Shown: positions 16,301 through 24,116 of the stretch, piece after piece
Layout: every line of letters begins with the position of its first letter
Numbering within the stretch: position 1 is the stretch's first letter
Program-made: the position numbers and the translations under genes
Assembly: GCF_019655855.1 (NCBI RefSeq)
Contig: NZ_BPFX01000044.1
Location: forward strand, 1-41,071
Direction of reading: 5' to 3'
DNA length: 41,071 nt
Source: Pseudomonas paralcaligenes
Lineage (GTDB): Bacteria; Pseudomonadota; Gammaproteobacteria; Pseudomonadales; Pseudomonadaceae
Notes under the pieces: generated by a model
The model's input: only the letters and a program-made list of their open reading frames with translations
Told to the model about the DNA's origin: nothing
Databases searched by the model: none

Positions 16301-16516
16301 CCCGGCAGCACTGCGGTCGCGCACTACCGGATCGACGACGGCCCATGGCACGCCTGCGACGCGCCGACCGCCGCGCCGGCAGACAACGGCGCGGTGGAAC
16401 TAACCTCCGTCACCCCCGGCCTGAGCGGCAGCGTGGTGCGAGTGCGCCTCACGCTGGCGGGCACACCGGCAGCCCGGCCAACCGCGCACAACATCCGCGT
16501 CATCGTCTCGGAGTAA
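13322..16516 (+). CDS. Large DUF4815-like tail/baseplate structural protein
   Basis: 1064 residues starting ILDHFDPDKNYDRLRFLSDRIIQTAEFNEM, the N-terminus of DUF4815-type phage structural proteins. The first ~450 residues contain that domain (DIIIDQPTGIATLGSGALYLAGAVRGI). The rest is beta-rich with immunoglobulin-like and jelly-roll-like stretches (residues about 625-690, 720-870 and 890-1060) and no coiled coil. Such proteins occur in contractile phages as large wedge or fibre-network components. It replaces P2 gpH in the host-recognition slot. Function is inferred from position and domain. Confidence 0.75.
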   Translation: MTEILDHFDPDKNYDRLRFLSDRIIQTAEFNEMVSSAHHRLKGVADALLKDGDVIRDCDIIIDQPTGIATLGSGALYLAGAVRGIAPAQLQIELEGTVTVGAYLVSNIITALEDPALLNPAAGTRGYGEPGADRLQVIPEWGIAGARPDGEFYPVYTVIDGYVRSRTTPVGLDSVVQALEGYDRESTGGGTYVVSGLDVKFGGTTDDDVQTWLLDSGKARVAGRALDLATSRRITYAADPTTRLINSEAHLMHGPARQRISVNRPAIASIESVQVTKERTVQIVHGAYTGVSDPLPDAGVLEILLVKQAATTYHAPADYRLTAGYVDWSPAGAEPATGSSYDVTYRYIETVEPIEPDSRGFSVEGAVDGTLALVTYRAKLPRIDRLCLDSVGNVVWQRGVPSNGNPLPPPTSPTLLSLALVHQTWLDDTRRIVADNYRVISMFDLARYGARLDTLTKMVAEQALRTDASMRNASLKSGMFVDPLIDDSLRDAGIEQTASIVAGALMLSIDAQAHPLPGDVAKPTLCQFTLADEVKQLMRTGWMPINAYGSQLPVPASIALNPAVDRWTETAVVWGSPRTEHFVYDYFDNVQNGVRSSKTTTTQSYITREAVATLRAIPVAFTITGFGAREQLTGLTFDGVNVLPAGVIKANDAGVLNGTFNVPAGIPSGSKAVKASGAGGSTGTAVFTGEGIREVTNKVYVTTIIDVLDYWTGKPIGTCFIDPLAQTFRVTRTCQLAQIILRGKRGGDEPLLIHIRETVNGLPTGKVLAEQRIPASTFGLNESFAGINLDLPPTLFEGVEYALVIMTNGLGHELVIAELGKYDVQYNRWVSNQPYEVGVLLSSANAQTWTPHQDRDLYFSLQRASIAPANRTRVVPLGAVAVEDATDLMMLGNHLNPAAGAGVEYRLTLPSGEVLDVASDQPVRLAAPITGNVAVSAVITATEDLSGVLLPGSNLVVGKVASEGTYVSRAFNLVTAALGTNQRLTVVYDAVLPPGSTAVAHYRIDDGPWHACDAPTAAPADNGAVELTSVTPGLSGSVVRVRLTLAGTPAARPTAHNIRVIVSE

Positions 16517-16519
16517 GCC

Positions 16520-17743
16520 ATGGACGTCATCGACAACAGAACGCCCGCCTTCGAGCTGCCGCTACCGCACCCCGAGCAGCCCGACGCTGCTATCGACGCG
16601 ATGCGCATCCGCCAGGCGCTGCAGCTCATTGACCAGCTGCTGTCCGGGCTGGCCGATGGCCTCGGCGAGCTGACGGGCGAAGGCGGCGGCCTTGACCTGA
16701 ACCTGCTGCCGCCGAATGTTCGCGCGCTGGCGGGGCTGGCCGGCGCTGCCGACCGGGCGCCTTATTTCACCGCCCCCAACACACTCGCGCTCGCGGTGCA
16801 GACAGCGTTCGGTCGGAACTGGATGGCCGCCGCTGATTCGGCCGCCGGCCGTGTGGCGCTGCTGTTGGGCTCGGCTGCTACCGCGAATGTCACAGCGTCC
16901 GCGACAGACGTCACCGCCGGTCGGCTGCTCAAGGTGGGTGACTTCGGGCTGCCTACAGACCCGCAGTACAAAGTGGCGCCGGCCGCAACGACAATCGACC
17001 CTAATGCCGACTGGAACGCCATTAACAAGGCGGGCTTCTTTGGCGCTCTGCTCGGTGGCGCTGCTGGCGCCAGGAATCCGAATCATCCTGACGGCCAGAC
17101 TCCGCTGGGCGCAGGGAATGGCGTCACGAATTATTACTGGGCCATGGCCGCGACCTATGGTGGCAACTACTGCCAATTGGCCTTGCCGTACGTGTCTGGC
17201 GTGAACAATACCCTCGCCACTCCGAAGTTTCGCTTGAAGGGTGGGGAGTATCTTTCGCCCTGGTATGGGCTGCACCACAGCGGTAACCAATTTTCCCTAG
17301 GCCCCGATCAAGCCACAGCACTGACCGCGCTCGGTCTGACCGGCCTGCCCGCGCGCGTCGCCGCGCTGGAGGGCGGCCAGACAGTAACCGCCCTCGGCGA
17401 CGTCGCCACTACGGGGGCGCAGACGGTCGACCTCAACGTGACCGCCGGCAAGTTCTTCACGGCCAGCATGGCGACCGCCAGCGCCACGGGCACGCTGACC
17501 CTGAACTTCACCAACGTGCCCGTCAGTGAAACGTCGATCATCACCTGGCACGTCGAGCTGATCAGGGGCGCGCGGAAAACCCTGGTGCTCCAGCTCGACG
17601 GCGTCACGCTCACGCCAACATGGTCTGGCGGCGCAGCGCCGTTGCTCAGCGCTGCCGCCACCGGCCGCGACCTGCTCATGTTCTACCGCATGCCCGGCCG
17701 TGCCACGGTTTACGCGATGCTCGTCGACTCGGGAACAGTGTGA
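16520..17743 (+). CDS. Putative tail fibre protein
   Basis: 407 residues. The N-terminal third contains helices (AAIDAMRIRQALQLIDQLLSGL) resembling a fibre attachment region. The middle (about 150-260) is aromatic- and Gly/Asn-rich (NAINKAGFFGALLGGAAGARNPNHPDG), typical of fibre or receptor-binding domains. The C-terminus from about residue 285 is a beta-rich repeat (TVTALGDVATTGAQTVDLNVTAGKFF), seen in phage fibre stems and caps. Its stop overlaps the next start by one base, so the two are likely parts of one fibre assembly. Confidence 0.75.
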   Translation: MDVIDNRTPAFELPLPHPEQPDAAIDAMRIRQALQLIDQLLSGLADGLGELTGEGGGLDLNLLPPNVRALAGLAGAADRAPYFTAPNTLALAVQTAFGRNWMAAADSAAGRVALLLGSAATANVTASATDVTAGRLLKVGDFGLPTDPQYKVAPAATTIDPNADWNAINKAGFFGALLGGAAGARNPNHPDGQTPLGAGNGVTNYYWAMAATYGGNYCQLALPYVSGVNNTLATPKFRLKGGEYLSPWYGLHHSGNQFSLGPDQATALTALGLTGLPARVAALEGGQTVTALGDVATTGAQTVDLNVTAGKFFTASMATASATGTLTLNFTNVPVSETSIITWHVELIRGARKTLVLQLDGVTLTPTWSGGAAPLLSAAATGRDLLMFYRMPGRATVYAMLVDSGTV

Positions 17744-18234
17744 TGCTCAGCCGAGTATTTTTCCGGCCGCGCCCGCTGGGTATCAGCAAGACGTTCACCG
17801 CATCGGCCACGGTGTATCCCGACTTCCCAGGCATCTGGCAAGTGCTGGCCATCGGTGGCGGTGGCGGCGGCTCAGGCTCCGACACGTTCTACGGCCGGTA
17901 TGGGGTCGCAGGTTACCCCGGCACCATCGCGACCGGCCCCGTGTCATTCACCTCGTCCCGGGCTGTAACAGTCGGCATTGGTGGCGGTGGGGGCATTGGC
18001 GACAGCGCAGGTGGCCAGCCTGGGGGGGGCGGCTACCCGTCGTCCTTCTGGTCAGTCACAGCGGCTGGAGGGCCGGGTGGCAGCGGCACGGGCACTACGT
18101 TCACCGGGGCCCGCCCATCGTCTTGGCCGGATAACTCGGCGGTGGGCATGAGCGGGGCCGGGGGCGGTATATCAGGCAGCGTCCACGGCGGTAACGCCCG
18201 CGCCGGCGCGGTCAAACTCACACTCAAGGGCTGA
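17743..18234 (+). CDS. Glycine-rich fibre tip/adhesin protein
   Basis: 163 residues from the ATG overlapping the previous stop. It begins with a beta-strand segment (GISKTFTASATVYPDFPGIWQVLAIGG) then many glycine runs (VLAIGGGGGGSGSD, TVGIGGGGGIGDSAGGQPGGGG, SGAGGGISGSVHGG). This resembles Gly-rich receptor-binding tip domains of phage fibres, in which polyglycine-II-like loops carry specificity. A separate tip protein suggests exchangeable host range. Function is by analogy. Confidence 0.7.
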   Translation: MLSRVFFRPRPLGISKTFTASATVYPDFPGIWQVLAIGGGGGGSGSDTFYGRYGVAGYPGTIATGPVSFTSSRAVTVGIGGGGGIGDSAGGQPGGGGYPSSFWSVTAAGGPGGSGTGTTFTGARPSSWPDNSAVGMSGAGGGISGSVHGGNARAGAVKLTLKG

Positions 18235-18237
18235 CAC

Positions 18238-18825
18238 ATGGAAATCATCAATCTCGAAACACGCACGGCATGGCAGGATCACGAATTCCGTGCCGCCCAT
18301 GCACACATGATCTTCCCACCCGAGCTGCCGGCCGATCTGCTCGGCGAGCTGGGCTTCGCCATCGTCGACTACGACCCGCCGCCGGAGCTGGCCCCCGGCG
18401 AGCAGCTGGAGCCCGGCGAGCTGCGCATCGAGCAGGGCCGCGCCGTGCGCGGCTGGTCCGTGATCCCCGCACCGCCGGTCGACTGGCAGGCCGCCATCGC
18501 CGCCCGCCGCTACCAGGCCGAAGTCGCCGGCATCGAGGTCGGCGGCATGCACGTCGACACCGACGACCGCTCCAAGCTCTTGATCAACGGCGCCGCCCTG
18601 GAAGCGCTGATGGACCCGGCCTACGTCATGCAATGGAAGACCCCGGCCGGCTTCATCGAACTGGCGGCAGAACAGGTCATGGCCGTGGCCCGCGCCGTCC
18701 GCGCCCATGTCCAGGCCTGTTTCGACCGCGAGGCCGACCTGCTCGCCGCCCTGGCCGCCGAAACCTTCGCGCCGGCCATGCTCGACCAGGGCTGGCCCTC
18801 CCCGCCTGACCTCCGGGGCCTGTAG
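18238..18825 (+). CDS. Tail fibre assembly protein (DUF4376-type)
   Basis: 195 residues. The C-terminal half matches the DUF4376-type region found in fibre assembly chaperones (WQAAIAARRYQAEVAGIEVGGMHVDTDDRSKLLINGAA), and the N-terminal half carries a short carrier segment. Such proteins assist folding or attachment of the fibre encoded just upstream. Its TAG stop lies within the third late activator palindrome. Last gene of the V operon. Confidence 0.82.
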   Translation: MEIINLETRTAWQDHEFRAAHAHMIFPPELPADLLGELGFAIVDYDPPPELAPGEQLEPGELRIEQGRAVRGWSVIPAPPVDWQAAIAARRYQAEVAGIEVGGMHVDTDDRSKLLINGAALEALMDPAYVMQWKTPAGFIELAAEQVMAVARAVRAHVQACFDREADLLAALAAETFAPAMLDQGWPSPPDLRGL

Positions 18826-18840
18826 CGCGCCCCGCTACAG
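18820..18840. promoter_or_regulatory. Late activator (Ogr-type) palindrome 3, FI promoter
   Basis: Identical to the copy at 3811 (CTGTAGCG-N5-CGCTACAG), overlapping the stop of the fibre assembly gene. Centre to FI ATG is 90 bp. With a start site about 55 bp downstream of the box, a leader of about 35 bases would remain, carrying the AGGAG before the ATG. A CGCGCGCGCG tract about 23 bp downstream parallels those at P and V. Confidence 0.75.
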
Positions 18841-18919
18841 GTCCCGCGCCTCGCATCCCCTCCGCGCGCGCGTCACGCTCAGGGCTCACTGATCAGGCAC
18901 CCAGCCCAGGAGCCCCACA

Positions 18920-20110
18920 ATGTCTACCCCCGGTTATCACCACGGCGTCCGCGTCGTAGAAATCAACGAGGGCACGCGCCCGATGCGCACCCCGGCCACC
19001 GGGGTCATCGGCATGGTCTGCACCGGCAGCGACGCCGACGCCGCCGCCTACCCCCTCAACAAGCCCGTGCTCGTCACAGACGTGCTCACCGCCGCCGGTA
19101 AGGCCGGCAGCATGGGTACCCTAGCCGCCTCCCTCGACGCCATCGCCGACCAGGCCAACGCCATCACCGTGGTGGTGCGTGTCGCAGACGGCGAAGGCGC
19201 GGACGCCGCCGCCAAGGCCGCTGACCAGGCCACCAAGATCATCGGCAGCACCGCCGGCGGCCAGTACACCGGCCTGAAAGCGCTGCTCGCCGCCGAAGCG
19301 CAGCTCGGCGTCAAGCCTCGCGTCCTGGGCGTGCCGGGCCTCGACTCCCTGCCGGTTGCCACCGAGCTGGTCACCATCGCCCAGCGCCTGCGCGGCTTTG
19401 CCTACGCCAACTGCTGGGAGTGCGACGACCTCACCGAAGCACTGGCCTACCGCCAGAACTTCTCGGCCCGCGAACTCATGCTGCTCTGGCCCGACTTCGT
19501 CAGCTGGGACACCGCCAGCAGCAGCACCCAGTCTGCGAACGCCGTTGCCCGCGCCATGGGACTGCGCGCCCGCATCGACCGCGAGACGGGCTGGCACAAG
19601 ACCCTCTCCAACGTCGGCGTCAATGGCGTCACTGGCATGTCCCGCGACGTCTACTTCGACCTGCAGAGCCCCGACACCGATGCCGGGCTGCTCAACGCTG
19701 GCGACGTCACCACGCTCATCAGGCGCGACGGCTTCCGCTTCTGGGGCAGCCGCACTTGCTCGGACGACCCGCTGTTCGCCTTCGAGGTCGCCACCCGCAC
19801 CGCCCAGGTGCTCGCCGACACCATGGCCGAGGGCTGCGCCTGGGCCTCCGACAAGCCCCTGCACCCGAGCCTGGTCCGCGACATCGTCGAGAGCATCAAT
19901 GCCAAGTTCCGCGAGATGACCACCGCCGGCTACCTCATCGGCGGCGAGTGCTGGTTCGACCCGGCGGCCAACACCAAGGACACGCTCAGCGCCGGCAAGC
20001 TGGCCATTGACTACGACTACACCTTCGTGCCGCCGCTGGAAGACCTGCAGCTGCGCCAGCGCATCACCGACCGCTTCTTCGCCGACTTCGCCTCGCGCGT
20101 TTCGGCCTGA
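18920..20110 (+). CDS. FI: Tail sheath protein (P2 gpFI family)
   Basis: 396 residues, the P2 gpFI length. It begins YHHGVRVVEINEGTRPMRTPATGVIGMV, as in contractile sheath subunits, and has the conserved C-terminal region (FRFWGSRTCSDDPLFAFEVATRT, then SLVRDIVESINAKFREM). It polymerises around the tube and contracts to drive it through the envelope. Preceded by AGGAG and by the FI activator palindrome; first gene of the FI-FII-E-T-U-D operon. Confidence 0.96.
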   Translation: MSTPGYHHGVRVVEINEGTRPMRTPATGVIGMVCTGSDADAAAYPLNKPVLVTDVLTAAGKAGSMGTLAASLDAIADQANAITVVVRVADGEGADAAAKAADQATKIIGSTAGGQYTGLKALLAAEAQLGVKPRVLGVPGLDSLPVATELVTIAQRLRGFAYANCWECDDLTEALAYRQNFSARELMLLWPDFVSWDTASSSTQSANAVARAMGLRARIDRETGWHKTLSNVGVNGVTGMSRDVYFDLQSPDTDAGLLNAGDVTTLIRRDGFRFWGSRTCSDDPLFAFEVATRTAQVLADTMAEGCAWASDKPLHPSLVRDIVESINAKFREMTTAGYLIGGECWFDPAANTKDTLSAGKLAIDYDYTFVPPLEDLQLRQRITDRFFADFASRVSA

Positions 20111-20157
20111 TCCCATTCACCCGCGCGGCCTCGGCCGCGCCGTAGGAGAGCCCCACC

Positions 20158-20676
20158 ATGGCGCTGCCCCGCAAGCTCAAGCACATGAACATGTTCAACG
20201 ACGGCAACAGCCACATGGGCATCGTGGCCTCCGTCACCCTGCCCAACCTCGCCCGCAAGATCGAGGCCTACCGAGGCGGCGGCATGCCAGGCCCGGTCGG
20301 GGTCGACCTGGGCGGCGCGGACGAACTCATGAAGGTCGTGATGAAGCTGGGCGGCTGGGAACTCACCGCGCTGCGCCAGTACGGCCACCCCCGCGCCGAT
20401 GGCGTCCAGCTGCGCTTCGCCGGGTCCGTACAGCGCGACGACACCGGCGAAGTCGTCCCGGTTGAAGTGGTGATGCGCGGACGCCACGAAAACCTCGGCT
20501 TCGGCGACGCCACCCCGGGCGCGGACACCGAGCACGAAGTCACCACCGTCCTGAGCTACCTCAAGCTGACCTTCGACGGTCGCGTCGAGATCGAAATCGA
20601 CAACCTCAACTTCATCTTCATCGTCGACGGCGTCGACCTGCTCGCCGAGCACCGCAAAGCCATCGGCCTCGCATAA
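20158..20676 (+). CDS. FII: Tail tube protein (P2 gpFII family)
   Basis: 172 residues, the same as P2 gpFII. It opens ALPRKLKHMNMFNDGNSHMGIVASVTLPNLARKIEAYRGGGM, the characteristic tube N-terminus, and ends with beta-strands (VTTVLSYLKLTFDGRVEIEIDNLNFIFIVDGVD). It stacks as hexameric rings to form the inner tail tube. AGGAGAG precedes the ATG. Confidence 0.96.
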   Translation: MALPRKLKHMNMFNDGNSHMGIVASVTLPNLARKIEAYRGGGMPGPVGVDLGGADELMKVVMKLGGWELTALRQYGHPRADGVQLRFAGSVQRDDTGEVVPVEVVMRGRHENLGFGDATPGADTEHEVTTVLSYLKLTFDGRVEIEIDNLNFIFIVDGVDLLAEHRKAIGLA

Positions 20677-20735
20677 CCCCTGCCGGCGGGCCATCCATCG
20701 CCCGCCGGCCCCCTCAATGAAAGGAGAACCCCACT

Positions 20736-21128
20736 ATGGGCAGCATCACCGACCACGCGCACGACGAGCAGCAGGAACGCACCCGCGAAGCGGAGCTGGC
20801 CGCCACCGCCGCCGCACCGGCCGAGCAACCGAAGAACCCCAACCAGGAAGTCGTCGAGCTGGACGCTCCAATCGTTCGCGGTAGCCAGACCATCAAAGAG
20901 CTGGTCATCCGCAAGCCCTGCAGCGGCGAGCTGCGCGGCGTCTCCCTGCTCGACCTGATCCAGATGGACGTGCTCTCCCTGCGCAAGGTCCTGCCGCGCA
21001 TCACCATCCCCACCCTGACGGACGTCGAGATCGGCAACATGGACCCGGCCGACCTGATGGCCTGCGGCACTGCGGTATCCGGTTTTTTGCTGCAGAAGAA
21101 AGCGAAGGAGGCTTCCCTCGTCGCGTAG
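20736..21128 (+). CDS. E: Tail assembly chaperone E (P2 gpE family)
   Basis: 130 residues. The core VVELDAPIVRGSQTIKELVIRKPCSGELRGVSLLDLIQMD is the gpE domain. It acts with its frameshifted form to prime assembly of the tape measure before tube polymerisation. The N-terminus (about residues 8-35) is acidic and alanine-rich. A heptamer TTTTTTG near the 3' end allows the -1 shift to E'. Preceded by AAAGGAG. Confidence 0.9.
   Translation: MGSITDHAHDEQQERTREAELAATAAAPAEQPKNPNQEVVELDAPIVRGSQTIKELVIRKPCSGELRGVSLLDLIQMDVLSLRKVLPRITIPTLTDVEIGNMDPADLMACGTAVSGFLLQKKAKEASLVA
21083..21089 (+). promoter_or_regulatory. Programmed -1 frameshift site (TTTTTTG)
   Basis: In the E frame the site reads GGT TTT TTG CTG, i.e. 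the slippery heptamer T-TTT-TTG. A -1 slip gives an uninterrupted frame to 21256. P2 itself uses the same heptamer in the same gene. The site lies about 40 bases before the E stop. Confidence 0.85.
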
Positions 21129-21256
21129 AAGACGCCTGGGCGGATATCGCCCTGGTGTTTCACTGGACGCCCCGGGACATGGAGTCCCTGAGCGTCACCG
21201 AACTGATGGAATGGCGGGAACGCGCGCGCGCGCGCTGGGAAAGAAACGATGGCTAG
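21089..21256 (+). CDS. E': E' extension of the tail assembly chaperone (frameshift product E+E')
   Basis: After the -1 shift at 21083-21089 the frame encodes 55 further residues, containing VEDAWADIALVFHWTPRDMESL and ending with an arginine-rich WRERARARWERNDG before TAG at 21254-21256. The full E+E' protein would be about 173 residues. The E' part is the TAC G-T-like domain expected to bind the tape measure. It overlaps the T start by eight bases and has no start codon of its own. Confidence 0.85.
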   Translation, partial: AAEESEGGFPRRVEDAWADIALVFHWTPRDMESLSVTELMEWRERARARWERNDG

Positions 21257-23666
21257 CGACCTCAAACTGCAGGTGATCCTCGCCGGCGTCGACCGACTCA
21301 CCCGCCCGCTGCGGACGATCACCCAAAGCAGCGTCGGCCTGGGTCGGGAACTCAAGGAAACCCGCGACCGGCTCAAGCAGCTGCAGGCCCAGCAGAACGA
21401 TGTTTCCAGCTGGCGCACCCTGCACGCTGCCAGCCGGCAGACCGAGGCCGGTCTGCAGGCCGCCCGCGACCGCGTCAAATCCCTCAACCAGGAAATGGCC
21501 GCCACCGGCGTGCCCACCCGGCAGATGCAACGCGACCTGCGCGGCGCCATCCGCGAGGCCGCCGCCCTCAAGCGCGAACACCAGCAGCAGCAGACCCAGC
21601 TCCAGGGCCTGCGCAACAAGCTCGACGCCGCCGGCATCAGCACCCGCAACCTGGTGAGGGACGAGCGGGATCTGCGCCAGCGCATCACCCACACCAACCA
21701 GGCCATCACCGACCAGGAAAACCGGCTCAAGCGCGTAACCGCCCAGCAGCGCCGCCTGGCCCAGGCCCGCGCGCAACGCGACAAGGCGCAGCAGCTCGCC
21801 GGCAACATGGCCGGCGCCGGCGCGGGTGCCGCTGCGGCCGGCACCGCCATGGGCATGCCCGTGCTCGCCTCGGTCAAGAGCTACATCGAGTTCGAGGACG
21901 CCATGCTCGGCGTCGCCAAGCAGGTCGAGGGCGCGCGCGACGACAACGGCCAGCTCACCGCCACCTACCACCAGATGGCGGCCAGCATCAAGGAACTGGC
22001 CGAGCGCATCCCCATGGCCACAACCGAGATTGCGGCCCTGGTCGAGGGCGCCGCACGCATGGGCGTGCAGGGCAAAGAGAACCTGCTCATCTTCGCCGAG
22101 GTGGCCGCCAACGCCGCCACGGCCTTCGAGCTGCCGGCCGACGAGATCGGCGAGAACTTGGCGCGCATCGCCGACCTGTACAAGCTGCCCATCGCCCAGG
22201 TGGACAAGCTCGGCGACGCCATCAACTACCTGGACGACAACGCCAAGTCCAAGGGCGCCGATATCATCGACGTCCTGCAGCGCACCGCCGGCGTCACCGC
22301 CTCGGTCGGCATGAGCTACAAGGACGCCGCCGCGCTGGGCAGCACCTTCCTGACCCTGGGCGCCTCGGCCGAGGTGGCCGGCACCGCCACCAATGCCATG
22401 GTCCGCGAGCTGGCCATCGCCACCCAGCAGCCCAAGCGCTTCCAGAAGGGCCTCAAGGCCCTGGGGCTGGAAGCCAGCGTGCTACAGAAGGGCATGGCCA
22501 AGGACGCCACCGGCACCCTGCAGGCGGTACTCGAAGCGATCAACAAGCTACCCAAGTCCGACCAGCTCAGCGTCACCACCCAGCTGTTCGGCAAGGAGTT
22601 CGGCGACGACGCGGCCAAGCTCGCGCAGAACATCGACGAGTACCGTCGCCAGCTCGACCTGGTGAACTCTGCCGCCGGCGAGGGCTCCATGCAGCGCGAG
22701 GCGGATATCCGGGCCGAGGCCCTGTCCGCGCGTCTGCTGATGGCGCAGAACCGCGCCTTCAATCTCGCCTCCGAGCTGGGCGAAACCCTGCGTCCGACCC
22801 TGATCGAGCTGATCGAGGGCATCAACGGCGTGGTGGCGAGCATCACCGACTGGGTCAAGGCCAACCCGGAGGCAGCCGGCACCATCATCAAGGTCGTCGC
22901 AGGCGTGGCGGCATTGGCCGCAGGCTTCGGCGCCATCACTCTGGCCATCGCGAGCTTCATCGGCCCCTTCGCCATGGCGCGCTACGCCGTCATGCTGCTC
23001 GCGTCCACCCTGTGGGCCACGCCCCTGGGCTGGTTCCTCGGGGCGGTCGCCCTGATCGGCACCGCCGTCTACCTGATCTATCGCAACTGGGACAGCATCG
23101 TCGACTACTTCAAGGGGCTATGGCAGGAGATCAAGGACGGCTTCAACGGCGGCTTCGCCGGCATCGCCCAGCTCATCGTCAACTTCTCCCCCTTGGGCCT
23201 GTTCTACCGCGCGTTCGCTGGCGTCATGAGCCTGTTCGGCATTGAGATGCCGGCCAAGTTCAGCGACTTCGGCAAGCTGCTCATCCAGGGCCTGATCGAC
23301 GGCATCAAGGCCATGGTCCCGGCCCTCAAGCAGGCGGCGCTCGACGCGGCGAATGACGGCTTCGCCAGCCTGCGCGCGCAGCTGGACTTCATCCCCGCCG
23401 TGGGCGCCCTGAACGCCGGCACCAAGCTGGTCCAGCAGTTCCGCCGCGAGGACGAGCAGCTGCGGCCGCCGCCCGTGTTCGACAACCGCCCGCCGCTCAC
23501 CCCGCGCGCGCCCAGCACCACCAACATCGGCCCCACCACTATCCAGATTCACGCCGCGCCAGGCATGGACACCAACGCCCTCGCGCGCCTGGTCGACCAG
23601 AAACTGGAGGAACACCGGCGGAAGATCGCCGCCCGTGGCCGCAGCGGCCTGAGCGACCAGGAGTAA
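21249..23666 (+). CDS. T: Tail tape measure protein (P2 gpT family)
   Basis: 805 residues (P2 gpT 815). The first ~190 residues are long coiled coil rich in Gln/Arg (LGRELKETRDRLKQLQAQQND and following). Next comes the TP901/P2-type tape-measure core with SYIEFEDAMLGVAKQVEGARD, and hydrophobic helices lie at about 540-620 (VVAGVAALAAGFGAITLAIASF; TPLGWFLGAVALIGTAVYLIY). The protein sets tail length and is ejected with the DNA; its hydrophobic part may form a membrane passage. Position after E/E' is canonical. Confidence 0.95.
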   Translation: MASDLKLQVILAGVDRLTRPLRTITQSSVGLGRELKETRDRLKQLQAQQNDVSSWRTLHAASRQTEAGLQAARDRVKSLNQEMAATGVPTRQMQRDLRGAIREAAALKREHQQQQTQLQGLRNKLDAAGISTRNLVRDERDLRQRITHTNQAITDQENRLKRVTAQQRRLAQARAQRDKAQQLAGNMAGAGAGAAAAGTAMGMPVLASVKSYIEFEDAMLGVAKQVEGARDDNGQLTATYHQMAASIKELAERIPMATTEIAALVEGAARMGVQGKENLLIFAEVAANAATAFELPADEIGENLARIADLYKLPIAQVDKLGDAINYLDDNAKSKGADIIDVLQRTAGVTASVGMSYKDAAALGSTFLTLGASAEVAGTATNAMVRELAIATQQPKRFQKGLKALGLEASVLQKGMAKDATGTLQAVLEAINKLPKSDQLSVTTQLFGKEFGDDAAKLAQNIDEYRRQLDLVNSAAGEGSMQREADIRAEALSARLLMAQNRAFNLASELGETLRPTLIELIEGINGVVASITDWVKANPEAAGTIIKVVAGVAALAAGFGAITLAIASFIGPFAMARYAVMLLASTLWATPLGWFLGAVALIGTAVYLIYRNWDSIVDYFKGLWQEIKDGFNGGFAGIAQLIVNFSPLGLFYRAFAGVMSLFGIEMPAKFSDFGKLLIQGLIDGIKAMVPALKQAALDAANDGFASLRAQLDFIPAVGALNAGTKLVQQFRREDEQLRPPPVFDNRPPLTPRAPSTTNIGPTTIQIHAAPGMDTNALARLVDQKLEEHRRKIAARGRSGLSDQE

Positions 23667-23672
23667 CCCGCC

Positions 23673-24116
23673 ATGATGATGGCCCTCGGCATGTTCGTCT
23701 TTTCGCTGGAGACCCTGGCATACCAGGAATTCCAGCGCCAAACGGAATGGCGCCACGGCAGCACCTCGCGCATCGGCACCAGCCCGGCCAGCCAGTTCCT
23801 GGGGCGGGGTGAGGACACCATCACCCTGCCCGGCCTCCTGCTGCCCGGCCTGGCCGGCACGCCGCTGAGCCTGGACACGTTGAGGATGATGGCCGACACC
23901 GGCAAGGCGTGGCCCCTGGTCGAGGGCACCGGGAAAATCTACGGCGCCTGGACCATCACCTCCATCAGCGAGACCCGCACCCTGTTTTTCCGCGACGGCG
24001 CCGCCCGCCGCATCGAGTTCACCATCAGCTTGAAACGCATCGACGACGGCCGCGTCGACCTGCTCGGCGTCATCACCGGCGCCCTGGGCGGCATCCTGCG
24101 GAGCATCTTGACGTGA
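23673..24116 (+). CDS. U: Tail protein U (P2 gpU family)
   Basis: 147 residues. It starts with two extra Met codons then MALGMFVFSLETLAYQEFQRQTEWRHG and contains PGLAGTPLSLDTLRMMADTGKAWPLVEGTG, diagnostic of gpU. It belongs to the baseplate/tail tip group. AGGAG precedes the first ATG. The stop overlaps the GTG start of D by four bases. Confidence 0.93.
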   Translation: MMMALGMFVFSLETLAYQEFQRQTEWRHGSTSRIGTSPASQFLGRGEDTITLPGLLLPGLAGTPLSLDTLRMMADTGKAWPLVEGTGKIYGAWTITSISETRTLFFRDGAARRIEFTISLKRIDDGRVDLLGVITGALGGILRSILT

